Under the pieces are notes generated by a model, which searched no databases, had not been told where the DNA came from, and was given only the letters and a program-made list of their open reading frames with translations. From a virus, in IMG/VR virus record IMGVR_UViG_3300022752_000239, positions 1 through 32,998 of that record: DNA of 32,998 nt. One strand, 5' to 3'. This document shows, piece after piece, positions 10,225 to 17,449 of this stretch. The position numbers and the translations under genes were made by a program. Every line of letters starts with the position of its first letter. Within the stretch, counting starts at the first letter, position 1.

Positions 10225-11301
10225 ATGGCTTTTTATTATAATACCACAAAGTATGCCGACTATAATGGTATTAATGTTCCTACATTTACCAGTACAACTA
10301 GACCAGCTAGCCCTGTTAATGGGCAGGTTATTTACAACAGCACTTCTGGGGTTATGGAGATTTATGTTGATGGATTGTGGAAACCTATAGATAATATTCA
10401 AACCCCTAATCCCTTTTTATATAGACAGGTTATTACCACGGGATACGTTATGGGTGGATATAAAGATTCAAGCCCATGGAAAAACGTTAATCGTATGGTA
10501 CATGCTACAGATGTTATGACTAATCTTGGAGATTTACTGTCATACGCCGGTGCCTATACCAGTGGATTTTGTACAACCACAAAAGGCTTTTTGTGGTCGA
10601 CTGACAATAGCTGGCCTGGGACCAGTGTGACAACTAGCGCATTTAATCTTGCCACAGAAACTACAGCAGGAACCAATGCAAATTGGAATATGACTGTGAG
10701 TAGAAACGACGTAGGTACATTTTTTAAAGAAACATCCTACGCTTGGCTGGTAGGTGGTGGCAATTCGGGTATAGATTTTTTCAATGGTACAACAGAAACA
10801 ATGAGCGCTACAGGACAAACTAGCATGAGTGGGGATAGTATGCAAAGCGGTGTGGCCACAATAAGCGACGAACTAAAAGCATTTGCCTGGGGTGATGCCA
10901 CTCATAAATATAGTTTCGCAAGCGGTAGTACGATGACAGTGAATACATCTGGTACAGTAAGTGGTAGTGGTAGCCAACAAAAAGGTATAAATTCAAAACA
11001 TAATAGAGGTTATTGTGGGAACGAAGGCACCTATAATAATGGTTATAACCTGCGTAGATGGGACCTAACCACAGAAACTAACCTTGGAACTACTGGAAAA
11101 CCTGTAGGCGACAGCGGGGAAGAGAATTTCGATATGGGACAGTTCCATCAATATATGATGGGATGCTATACCGCAGCAGGACAAAATAATAGAGGATGGA
11201 GATTTAGTTATGTTTCAGAAACCGGATATGAACTTGGATCAGGTTCAGTCAGAACAGGTGTTCCAGGAGGAAGTTCGGGACATTGTGTGTGGAAAGGTTA
11301 G
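10225..11301 (+). CDS. Tandem fibre paralogue 3
   Basis: I start this copy at the ATG at 10225 (MAFYYNTTKYADYNGINV, 358 residues), because it aligns with the starts of copies 1 and 2 ([18 protein letters not shown]). A TTG at 10216 would add only three residues. It has the TTRPASPVNGQVIYNST module, TTGYVMGGYKDSSPWKNVNR, TNLGDLLSYAGAYTSG, KGFLWSTDNSWPGTSV, GEENFDMGQ and GVPGGSSGHCVWKG. The codons for Pro-Gly-Gly near the end spell AGGAGG (11265-11270), whereas the other two copies use different synonyms. This may supply the ribosome binding site of the next gene. Same unknown fold and presumed fibre role as its siblings. Confidence 0.85.
   Translation: MAFYYNTTKYADYNGINVPTFTSTTRPASPVNGQVIYNSTSGVMEIYVDGLWKPIDNIQTPNPFLYRQVITTGYVMGGYKDSSPWKNVNRMVHATDVMTNLGDLLSYAGAYTSGFCTTTKGFLWSTDNSWPGTSVTTSAFNLATETTAGTNANWNMTVSRNDVGTFFKETSYAWLVGGGNSGIDFFNGTTETMSATGQTSMSGDSMQSGVATISDELKAFAWGDATHKYSFASGSTMTVNTSGTVSGSGSQQKGINSKHNRGYCGNEGTYNNGYNLRRWDLTTETNLGTTGKPVGDSGEENFDMGQFHQYMMGCYTAAGQNNRGWRFSYVSETGYELGSGSVRTGVPGGSSGHCVWKG
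11265..11270 (+). promoter_or_regulatory. Shine-Dalgarno-like AGGAGG inside paralogue 3
   Basis: The six bases encode part of Pro-Gly-Gly in the upstream gene and match the ribosome binding consensus. The sibling genes encode the same residues as ctggcggt and cgggtggt, without the consensus. This supports a start for the downstream gene near 11282-11285. Confidence 0.45.
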
Positions 11302-12109
11302 AATACCAACAGAAAAGTTTAGTTATTCGGCTAATGCCCTTACCACGAACACAGCATTTTTGTCAGAAGAACAACGAGAATTAATAGCACAATCATTAAA
11401 TCAAAAATGGGTTATACCAGAGTTTAAGGTTAAAAACTTTATTGGTAATGCTCAAATTACGCCATATGCCAAAATAAAACAATATCTATTAGAACTTAAC
11501 ACGAGAGAAAGCGCCGTAGAGGCAATGGAATATGAAGTTCAAAAAATTGCATTTGAAATTGAAATACAGCAGGAACTTAAAGCAGAAACATCAAGTCCAG
11601 CACAGAAAAAACTTCACGATTTAGAAATTGTTAAACTAGAAAGAGTTCAACGTAAAAGTATTGTTAGATTACGTGACTCCTATATAGAAAGAGATATGTA
11701 CTTAAAATTAATTGAAGAATTTAATAATACTCCCGAAGCCTATACAGAAGATGGACGTAGATTAATGGATCTAATTGATATACCAGAAGAAGCGGAAAAG
11801 TTAGAAAGACATTATTGGACTCTACGTTTAGCCAAACAAACTGCTTTAGATATGATTGCTTATGGTAGAGCGGGTGTTGGTAATATGGAAGCGGTCAGTA
11901 TGTTAGAAACAGATCAACAGTATGAAGTGATGCAGATAGCCTGTGATTATTTTGTAAGGAATGAAATGCGTACAAATAGTCTATTAAGTAATATAAATGA
12001 AAACATTCAAAAATTAGGAGCAGCAGCTCCGGTAACAGAGCTTTCTAGGCAGTTGTATCTACAAAATGAAGGGGATAAACATGTACCTACTATTCAAATC
12101 AGTAAGTGA
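11285..12109 (+). CDS. Helical protein of unknown function next to fibre genes
   Basis: The frame is open from well inside the upstream gene. I prefer the GTG at 11285 (274 residues) because it overlaps the previous stop by only 17 bases and follows AGGAGG at 11265-11270. The spacing of 14 bases is long, so the start is uncertain; ATGs at 11210 or 11228 would overlap by over 70 bases. The protein is rich in Glu, Lys, Leu and Ile, strongly helical, with likely coiled-coil stretches (VEAMEYEVQKIAFEIEIQQE, KKLHDLEIVKLERVQRKS). It has no collagen repeats, no signal peptide and no membrane helix. I recognise no family. With the next gene it may form a fibre-assembly pair, inferred from context. 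Confidence 0.72.
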   Translation: MCGKVRIPTEKFSYSANALTTNTAFLSEEQRELIAQSLNQKWVIPEFKVKNFIGNAQITPYAKIKQYLLELNTRESAVEAMEYEVQKIAFEIEIQQELKAETSSPAQKKLHDLEIVKLERVQRKSIVRLRDSYIERDMYLKLIEEFNNTPEAYTEDGRRLMDLIDIPEEAEKLERHYWTLRLAKQTALDMIAYGRAGVGNMEAVSMLETDQQYEVMQIACDYFVRNEMRTNSLLSNINENIQKLGAAAPVTELSRQLYLQNEGDKHVPTIQISK

Positions 12110-12809
12110 TCAAGAATTAGGATTGATCAAAAGAGCAGGTCAATATACAGATTATGTAGTTGGATATCTAGATGATAGTGTGAAGGATATTGCTAAATTT
12201 GAACATCTTAACGCCACGGTGTTAGATGAAGAAACGGCCATGGGCTGGAAATTTGCTAGTAATTATAGTGGCTATCTCAGTGTAAGATCAAACACAGCAG
12301 CAAATGAACAGTTAAATTTTATCATAAGTAGTGACGAACCTGAATCAGTTAAAGTTAAATATTATCTTACGGATCAGGACAAGGCTAATGGTGCAGCTTT
12401 TATGAAGGCACTGTTAAGGAAAATATTAGACGATGTATATGATAAGAGATTCGCACAAATCAACTTATCTGTTTCAAAGTTAGAAGAAGTGAGTTGGGCT
12501 CAGCAGCGTTCAGAAGCAGAAGCCTATTCTGCAGATAACACAGCACCCACACCTTTATTGTCAAGTCTAGCACAGAGTAGAGGAATAACCTTATCAGAGA
12601 TGGTAACTCGTGTGCTTACTGCTATTACGAATTACAATCAAGAAGTTGCCACTCTATTAGCCAGAAAGCAGATGATTGAAACCGAAATTAAATCATGTGC
12701 AGATATTCAAGCATTAAATATTGTCATACATAATAGATTTGGTTATAACATGCCTGCTAAACAACAACAGGATCTAGGAATAACCACTTCAAGCACCTAT
12801 GACTTGTAA
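12081..12809 (+). CDS. Possible tail-fibre assembly helper (DUF4376-like)
   Basis: I choose the ATG at 12081 (MYLLFKSVSDQELG, 242 residues), with aagggg six bases upstream, over the ATG at 12066. The N-terminal half is mixed (YLDDSVKDIAKFEHLNATVL). The C-terminal half (about residues 135-235) has a pattern like DUF4376-type fibre-associated proteins: EVSWAQQRSEAEAY, TPLLSSLAQSRGITLSEMV, then a helix with LLARKQMIETEIKSC and a closing FGYNMPAKQQQ. Such domains often sit beside phage tail fibres and are thought to help assembly. The family resemblance is from memory and moderate. The gene overlaps the upstream stop by 29 bases and the downstream ATG by one base, so it is part of a tight unit. 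Confidence 0.75.
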   Translation: MYLLFKSVSDQELGLIKRAGQYTDYVVGYLDDSVKDIAKFEHLNATVLDEETAMGWKFASNYSGYLSVRSNTAANEQLNFIISSDEPESVKVKYYLTDQDKANGAAFMKALLRKILDDVYDKRFAQINLSVSKLEEVSWAQQRSEAEAYSADNTAPTPLLSSLAQSRGITLSEMVTRVLTAITNYNQEVATLLARKQMIETEIKSCADIQALNIVIHNRFGYNMPAKQQQDLGITTSSTYDL

Positions 12810-14434
12810 TGAAAATTTTTAGCGTACCAATAAACCCAAAATTACCGCCTTTACAATTTAATCTTTTTATAGCCTTCTTAGAAGATTACAAAGATTGGAT
12901 CTATGATCTATACTTTACTAGTAGAATGCCCCCATTCGTTCAAGACGCAATGGGCGATGTATTTGTACAGGGAGAAATAGGCGCCATTGAAATGGCTGTA
13001 GAAATACAAGAAAAACTAGGCATACCTATCAGTGCTACTTTTAATAATACTCTTGTAAGACCTGATCAACGCAATCTAGATCTGTTCATACACAATTTTA
13101 GGCAACTTTATGCTGCCGGTATAAGATCTGCTACCATACCGCATACACATTGGCTGATGACCAAACAGATACAGACAGAATTTCCAGAATTGTTTATTAA
13201 AAATACTATTTTAAGGAATCCTAATACTGCCAACGAAGTAGCAAATCTAGCAAAAGCAGGATATCATTATGTAAATCTAGATAGAGATCTCATGCGAGAT
13301 AGAGACCTACTGGAAAAAATGCTACGAGTAAAACAGAAGTATGGAATAAAATTAAGTTTATTGGCCAATGAAGGTTGTCTAGGCGCCTGCCCCGTAATGG
13401 ACGAGCACTTCCATTTTAATAATTCTAGATTTGGCACAGCACCGCAATATTTTAATGATCCTATTAGCAGAGTAAGTTGTCCTAAATGGGATAAAGAAGA
13501 TCCTAGTACACCTCTAAAAACTGCCAACTTGACACCATGGAGAGAAGACTGGATTGAACTATTACAGTATGTAGATGTAATAAAAATGCATGGCAGAGAA
13601 AGTTCTACTAAATTATTTGAAACTATCAGCATTATCCAGAACTTTGCCAATGATAAAGAAATATTATTTGATACATTTAATGAATACTTAGATGATACTA
13701 ATCTAGTAGATAAACCAATACATGCGTGGCGTAAGAAGATTAAAAATTGTAAGTTTGACTGCTGGGATTGCAATTTCTGTGACAAGATATATGAAGCTAA
13801 ATCACAGATTAAAACTAACCCATTAGTGTTGGCAGTGACCAAGGAACTGGTAGACAGTGTGAACCTGCCCTTAGAAATAACCACTATAGGATTGACCAGT
13901 AGTAGAGTACAGCAGTTATTAAATTCTTTATCCAATCATTGTAAGAGTTATTTAGAAGTGGGATGTGCTCTAGGAGCTACCGCAGCAGCAGTGGCTATGA
14001 ATCCCAATATTCAAGTTCATTTTGTGGACAATTGGAGTGAAACGCTTCAACCCGAAACTGGACTCTTTGAAATGCCCAGTGGAGATAAGGATTTGTTTTT
14101 AGATAATATACGTCGACCTGATGCTATTATCATTGACAGCGATTTTCTACAAGCAGATAAATCACAAATTCATGCTGTTGATTTGTTTTTCTATGATGGT
14201 CCACATGACCAAGAATCTGTTAGGCAGGCTGTGTTATACTATAAAGATTGTCTGGCTAAATCCGCGATTCTAATATTTGATGACGCAAATTGGGATGGAG
14301 TAGTAACAGGAGCTAACCAAGGCATAGCAGAATCTGGACTTATTCCTATATATAGTAAAATGATGCTCAATCAAGTTGAAAGTCCCGATCAATGGTGGAA
14401 TGGGTTATATATAGTTGTGGTGAATAATGGCTAA
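12809..14434 (+). CDS. U32-like (Fe-S?) protein fused to a SAM methyltransferase
   Basis: This 541-residue protein has two parts. Residues about 1-335 look like a TIM-barrel U32-family protein: MGDVFVQGEIGAIEMAVEIQ, ISATFNNT, a RNPNTANEVANLAKAG segment, then ANEGCLGACPVMDEHFHFNN. Cysteines at 190, 194, 224, 314, 318, 321 and 324 could hold an Fe-S cluster, as known for U32 RNA- and ubiquinone-hydroxylation proteins. Residues about 375-541 look like a class I SAM methyltransferase: motif I YLEVGCALGATAAAV, acidic FVDN after strand 2, and LFFYDGPHDQES as in macrocin-O-methyltransferase-like enzymes. It starts on a TAATG overlap and overlaps the following oxygenase gene by eight bases. The pairing suggests a modification enzyme; the substrate is unknown. 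U32 members include proteins once called collagenases, which is suggestive next to collagen-like fibres but not proof. Confidence 0.72.
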   Translation: MKIFSVPINPKLPPLQFNLFIAFLEDYKDWIYDLYFTSRMPPFVQDAMGDVFVQGEIGAIEMAVEIQEKLGIPISATFNNTLVRPDQRNLDLFIHNFRQLYAAGIRSATIPHTHWLMTKQIQTEFPELFIKNTILRNPNTANEVANLAKAGYHYVNLDRDLMRDRDLLEKMLRVKQKYGIKLSLLANEGCLGACPVMDEHFHFNNSRFGTAPQYFNDPISRVSCPKWDKEDPSTPLKTANLTPWREDWIELLQYVDVIKMHGRESSTKLFETISIIQNFANDKEILFDTFNEYLDDTNLVDKPIHAWRKKIKNCKFDCWDCNFCDKIYEAKSQIKTNPLVLAVTKELVDSVNLPLEITTIGLTSSRVQQLLNSLSNHCKSYLEVGCALGATAAAVAMNPNIQVHFVDNWSETLQPETGLFEMPSGDKDLFLDNIRRPDAIIIDSDFLQADKSQIHAVDLFFYDGPHDQESVRQAVLYYKDCLAKSAILIFDDANWDGVVTGANQGIAESGLIPIYSKMMLNQVESPDQWWNGLYIVVVNNG

Positions 14435-15041
14435 GATATTACCAGTTGTACACGCAGATATTTTTTATAAACCTAATGTTGGTTCAGAAGTTCAACGCAA
14501 AGATTTGTCAGATCAAGCATGGAACGAGTATCACAGTAATAAAGAAACCCTAGCTTGGACTAATCGTGGCTGCTGGCGCAGTTATTTTCAGTATAAAAAT
14601 ATATCATGGTTAATAGATGAGGTTAGAGATAGTGTTAATCAAGCAGGACATCATTATCAGAAATTAGATCCTATATATCCTAAAAAGGCAGCATCCTTTA
14701 CCGGGAGCGAAATAAAGTATTGGACAAATATCAATAAACCCGGTGGTAAAAATGCTCTACATGATCACAAGTTATGGCATTATGTGGCCGTGTATTATAT
14801 AGATGCTGCAGGCACTGGCGACATTGTTTGGTATAATCCTATGAACCTTACAGAAGGTTGTAATCCCTACGCTCCGTTTGTGAGTCCTATAACCTTTAGT
14901 CCAAAAAATGGTGACCTATTGATATGGCCAGCTTGGTTACCTCATGAAGTTGAACACAATTTTTCAGATCATCATAGGGTCAATATTGCTATGAACATTA
15001 GATTTCAAGCACCTATGAGCATTGAAGAACTGGAATATTAA
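14427..15041 (+). CDS. 2OG-Fe(II) oxygenase 1
   Basis: The 204-residue protein fits the small phage 2OG-Fe(II) oxygenase group (Pfam '2OG-FeII_Oxy_5' type). The core double-stranded beta helix is marked by ALHDHKLWHYVAVYYI (candidate iron ligands H112, D113, H114), GDLLIWPAWLPHEVEHN (distal H173) and HRVNIAMNIRF (R184, which would bind 2-oxoglutarate). Family members couple decarboxylation of 2-oxoglutarate to hydroxylation of a protein, nucleic acid or small molecule. It overlaps the U32/methyltransferase gene by eight bases and the next gene as TAATG, so it belongs to one operon-like cassette. The substrate is unknown; fibre prolines are a hypothesis because of the surrounding collagen-like genes. 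Confidence 0.85.
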   Translation: MAKILPVVHADIFYKPNVGSEVQRKDLSDQAWNEYHSNKETLAWTNRGCWRSYFQYKNISWLIDEVRDSVNQAGHHYQKLDPIYPKKAASFTGSEIKYWTNINKPGGKNALHDHKLWHYVAVYYIDAAGTGDIVWYNPMNLTEGCNPYAPFVSPITFSPKNGDLLIWPAWLPHEVEHNFSDHHRVNIAMNIRFQAPMSIEELEY

Positions 15042-15766
15042 TGGATAAAATTATTTTCTTTTCGTCAGTTTTAGGACTGGCAGAAACCTTTCCCATTCGC
15101 CCTGCCAAAGAAGTTGTACCAAAATGGGCCTATGTGGCCAGACAGGATTATATTAAAAATAAAGATAAAAAGGAAATGCACATCTATAAGTGCCCCGGTA
15201 TCTTTGATACATTTGGGTCTGGTTATATAATATCTGCTTGGCATGACATTGAATTAGAAACGGATGGATCAAAATTTAGGCTCACAATACCAGATAAACA
15301 ACTAAATGAATTATTGGAAAAGGAAACTCTACAAGAACAAACATGGAATGCTAATATAGTCAAATTTATTCCAAAACCTCCTTGGGCCGTTAAGAGTATA
15401 TTAAAAATTAATACCCCATGGCATATACTGGCACCCAAAGGTGTAAAGTTTTTAATCATACCTTTGCCTTATCCAGATGATTTCCAATTTCAGAGTTGTA
15501 TAGGCATACTTGATCCGGGGGTAAGTTCTGAATTAAATGTACAGGGCTACTGGAATGATACTGGCACAGGACCCCGCGTTATTAAGGCAGGAACGCCGTT
15601 GGCTCAGGTAATTCCAATTACAGAAAAAAATTACGCCCACATTGTGAGAGATAAAACCGATTCAGATTCTAAATGGCTTCAAAAAAGGAAATTTTTAAAC
15701 TTTTTTAGTTTCATATTAAATAGAAACAAAATTAAAGAATCCTATGAAAGACACAAACGTGATTGA
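15041..15766 (+). CDS. DUF6065-like protein of unknown function
   Basis: This 241-residue soluble protein lies between two oxygenase genes. It begins with a segment on pairing with a 'P-x-W' motif (PAKEVVPKWAYVARQDYI) and contains GSGYIISAWHDIELETDGS, then NTPWHILAPKGVKFLIIPLP, a GILDPGVSSELNVQGYW strand set and GTPLAQVIPI. This order resembles DUF6065, a presumed beta-barrel fold found in phage and bacteria near oxygenases; the assignment is from memory and moderate. The last 35 residues are basic and extended (KWLQKRKFLNFFSFILNRNK). Its stop overlaps the next gene by 22 bases. If the cassette modifies proteins or metabolites, this could be the substrate-binding or partner subunit, which is inference. 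Confidence 0.7.
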   Translation: MDKIIFFSSVLGLAETFPIRPAKEVVPKWAYVARQDYIKNKDKKEMHIYKCPGIFDTFGSGYIISAWHDIELETDGSKFRLTIPDKQLNELLEKETLQEQTWNANIVKFIPKPPWAVKSILKINTPWHILAPKGVKFLIIPLPYPDDFQFQSCIGILDPGVSSELNVQGYWNDTGTGPRVIKAGTPLAQVIPITEKNYAHIVRDKTDSDSKWLQKRKFLNFFSFILNRNKIKESYERHKRD

Positions 15767-16343
15767 TTCATTATTTCCTACACCAATTTTTATTCACGAT
15801 TTCAAAGGTGATACATTAAATAAAATTCAAGATGAAATAGATATAGCCTTACCTGAAATCGTGACATATAGAAAAAAATCAACGGATGCAGGGCAGGTAG
15901 ATAGTACATTTAGGTTTAATGATGATCAATACGTCAGTGACATCATTAAATTTAAATTAGATCACATAAAAAATATATTCACCGAGGCTGTTCATGCCTA
16001 TGCTTATTCAATTAAGTATAAGGGTCCATTTTTATCACTAGATGGATCCTGGTTTAATTTTTTTGAAAAGGATGGCTTTTACTATGATCATAATCATCCA
16101 GGTGTAAAGGTAGCAGGGGTGTATTATTATCTAACCAACGGAAAAGATGGTAAATTAAGATTTCAAAATCCTAACCCACATATGTTTTTTGGCAACTGGC
16201 CAGCAGATGGTATGGATGAAGAATGTATATATTATCCGCCAATTCAAGGTAGGTTGATGCTGTGGCCTGCTTGGATGATTCATAGAGTAGAATTTAATCA
16301 CAGTGATCAAACACGTATAAGTATAGGCGTTACTTTTAAATAG
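15744..16343 (+). CDS. 2OG-Fe(II) oxygenase 2
   Basis: This 199-residue second oxygenase has FPTPIFIHDF near the N-terminus, a start typical of this family. Catalytic features are YYDHNHPGVKVAGVYYYL (D115, H116, H118), RLMLWPAWMIHRVEFNHS (distal H180) and TRISIGVTF (R191). It is only distantly similar to oxygenase 1, apart from the shared W-P-A-W turn before the distal His, so it may act on a different substrate or site. The start overlaps the preceding gene by 22 bases and the end is ten bases before the GTG of a membrane protein gene. Phage enzymes of this family are common in marine T4-like phages, but most have no known substrate. Confidence 0.87.
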   Translation: MKDTNVIDSLFPTPIFIHDFKGDTLNKIQDEIDIALPEIVTYRKKSTDAGQVDSTFRFNDDQYVSDIIKFKLDHIKNIFTEAVHAYAYSIKYKGPFLSLDGSWFNFFEKDGFYYDHNHPGVKVAGVYYYLTNGKDGKLRFQNPNPHMFFGNWPADGMDEECIYYPPIQGRLMLWPAWMIHRVEFNHSDQTRISIGVTFK

Positions 16344-16352
16344 GATGGTACC

Positions 16353-17399
16353 GTGGAATTATTAAAATTTACAAAAGGATTAGAATATCTTTGGCTAGTT
16401 TTCTTCATAATGCTGGTAGCTGGCATTGCCAAAGAACGCAACTTATTCATGCCAGTGTATTCATATATAAAAAGTTCATTCAAAAGCAACAGAATTGTAT
16501 TATTTCTAATCAGTGCTGTAAGTGGTATATTGCCTATTGAAGGTAGGGTCACTGTCAGTGCTGGGGTACTGGATACAATTACGCATCGAGGCTGTGGTCA
16601 CGATCATGGGAGACAAAAGATGGGGGTGGTAGACTATCTGTCAACTCATCATTACTATCTGTGGAGTCCACTGGAAAAGACTGTGATTATTCCTATGGCC
16701 ACATTTGGTCTAACCTATACAGCATGGTTAGACATGATATGGCCACTGTTGGCTGTGACAGCGGCATTCATATTTTATTATATTTTTTATCGAGTTAAAG
16801 AAGAAGAAATTAACATTGAAACCAGCGAATTTAAAATAAGTGCTGTATTACGTAATGTACTGCCTTTTTTTCTTGCTATAGGAACATATATCTATGTAGG
16901 TGGAGAACGACATGTATTTGCTATTTTTGGATCACTTGCTCTGTATTATGTTTTTCTAACTCAAACTTGGGACTACAAAAAACTATTGGGCTATGTTAAT
17001 TGGGAAGTGTTGATAACCGTGGCCCTAGTAATCGTGCTGGGTAATTATTTTAAGAGTCAAGAAGCTGTTATAAATGCCTATATCAAAGGACTAGGTGTTG
17101 ATATTACAACATTTACAGGATTGCTGTTTATTTCAGCTGTAGGTTTAACAGCTAGTTTTGCCATGGGATCCAGTGGTAAATTTATAGCATTGGCTGTACT
17201 AATGAGCACTGTGTTTGGTAAAGAGTATTTCCTATGGTTTTTTGTGGTAGACTATGTAGGATATCTTTTAAGCCCCACTCATAAATGTGTTATGGTTGGT
17301 AATAGATATTTTGGGACACCATTAACCACCTACTATTCAGCGTTGGGCCTATGGAGCACTTTGCTTCTATTACTAGCAGGGTTTATAACTTTTAGTTAA
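16353..17399 (+). CDS. Polytopic membrane protein, DUF401-like permease
   Basis: The 348-residue protein has about nine or ten hydrophobic segments (roughly 12-26, 47-62, 128-147, 165-182, 187-204, 217-231, 253-275, 278-298, 332-347). Starts with GTG after tagga at 16341-16345, seven bases away. The C-terminal signature YLLSPTHKCVMVGNRYF (304-320) resembles the S-P-x-H-x-C...Y-F block of DUF401 integral membrane proteins; SAGVLDTI and THHYYLWSPLEKTVI are other conserved-looking blocks. A His/Cys-rich loop (HRGCGHDHGRQK, residues 78-89) could bind metal. A permease in the middle of a tail-fibre cluster is odd; it would be placed in the host membrane. Transport substrate unknown. It might feed or tune the neighbouring modification enzymes or alter the host envelope, both speculative. 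Confidence 0.75.
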   Translation: MELLKFTKGLEYLWLVFFIMLVAGIAKERNLFMPVYSYIKSSFKSNRIVLFLISAVSGILPIEGRVTVSAGVLDTITHRGCGHDHGRQKMGVVDYLSTHHYYLWSPLEKTVIIPMATFGLTYTAWLDMIWPLLAVTAAFIFYYIFYRVKEEEINIETSEFKISAVLRNVLPFFLAIGTYIYVGGERHVFAIFGSLALYYVFLTQTWDYKKLLGYVNWEVLITVALVIVLGNYFKSQEAVINAYIKGLGVDITTFTGLLFISAVGLTASFAMGSSGKFIALAVLMSTVFGKEYFLWFFVVDYVGYLLSPTHKCVMVGNRYFGTPLTTYYSALGLWSTLLLLLAGFITFS

Positions 17400-17419
17400 A
17401 GGAAATAGTCTTCTATCTT

Positions 17420-17427
17420 GGTAAATA
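17420..17427 (+). promoter_or_regulatory. Late-promoter-like box (ggtaaata)
   Basis: The box lies in the 50-base gap after the membrane protein gene, 22 bases before the fibre start at 17450. AAGG at 17439-17442 gives a ribosome binding site. It shares TAAATA with the other boxes in the window. Confidence 0.42.
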
Positions 17428-17449
17428 TTTAAATTACTAAGGTACTAAT

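Noticed and set aside
13267-13935. 222-codon - strand ORF opposite the U32/methyltransferase gene
   Set aside because: The + strand frame has clear domain motifs and fits overlapping neighbours; the - strand product shows none.
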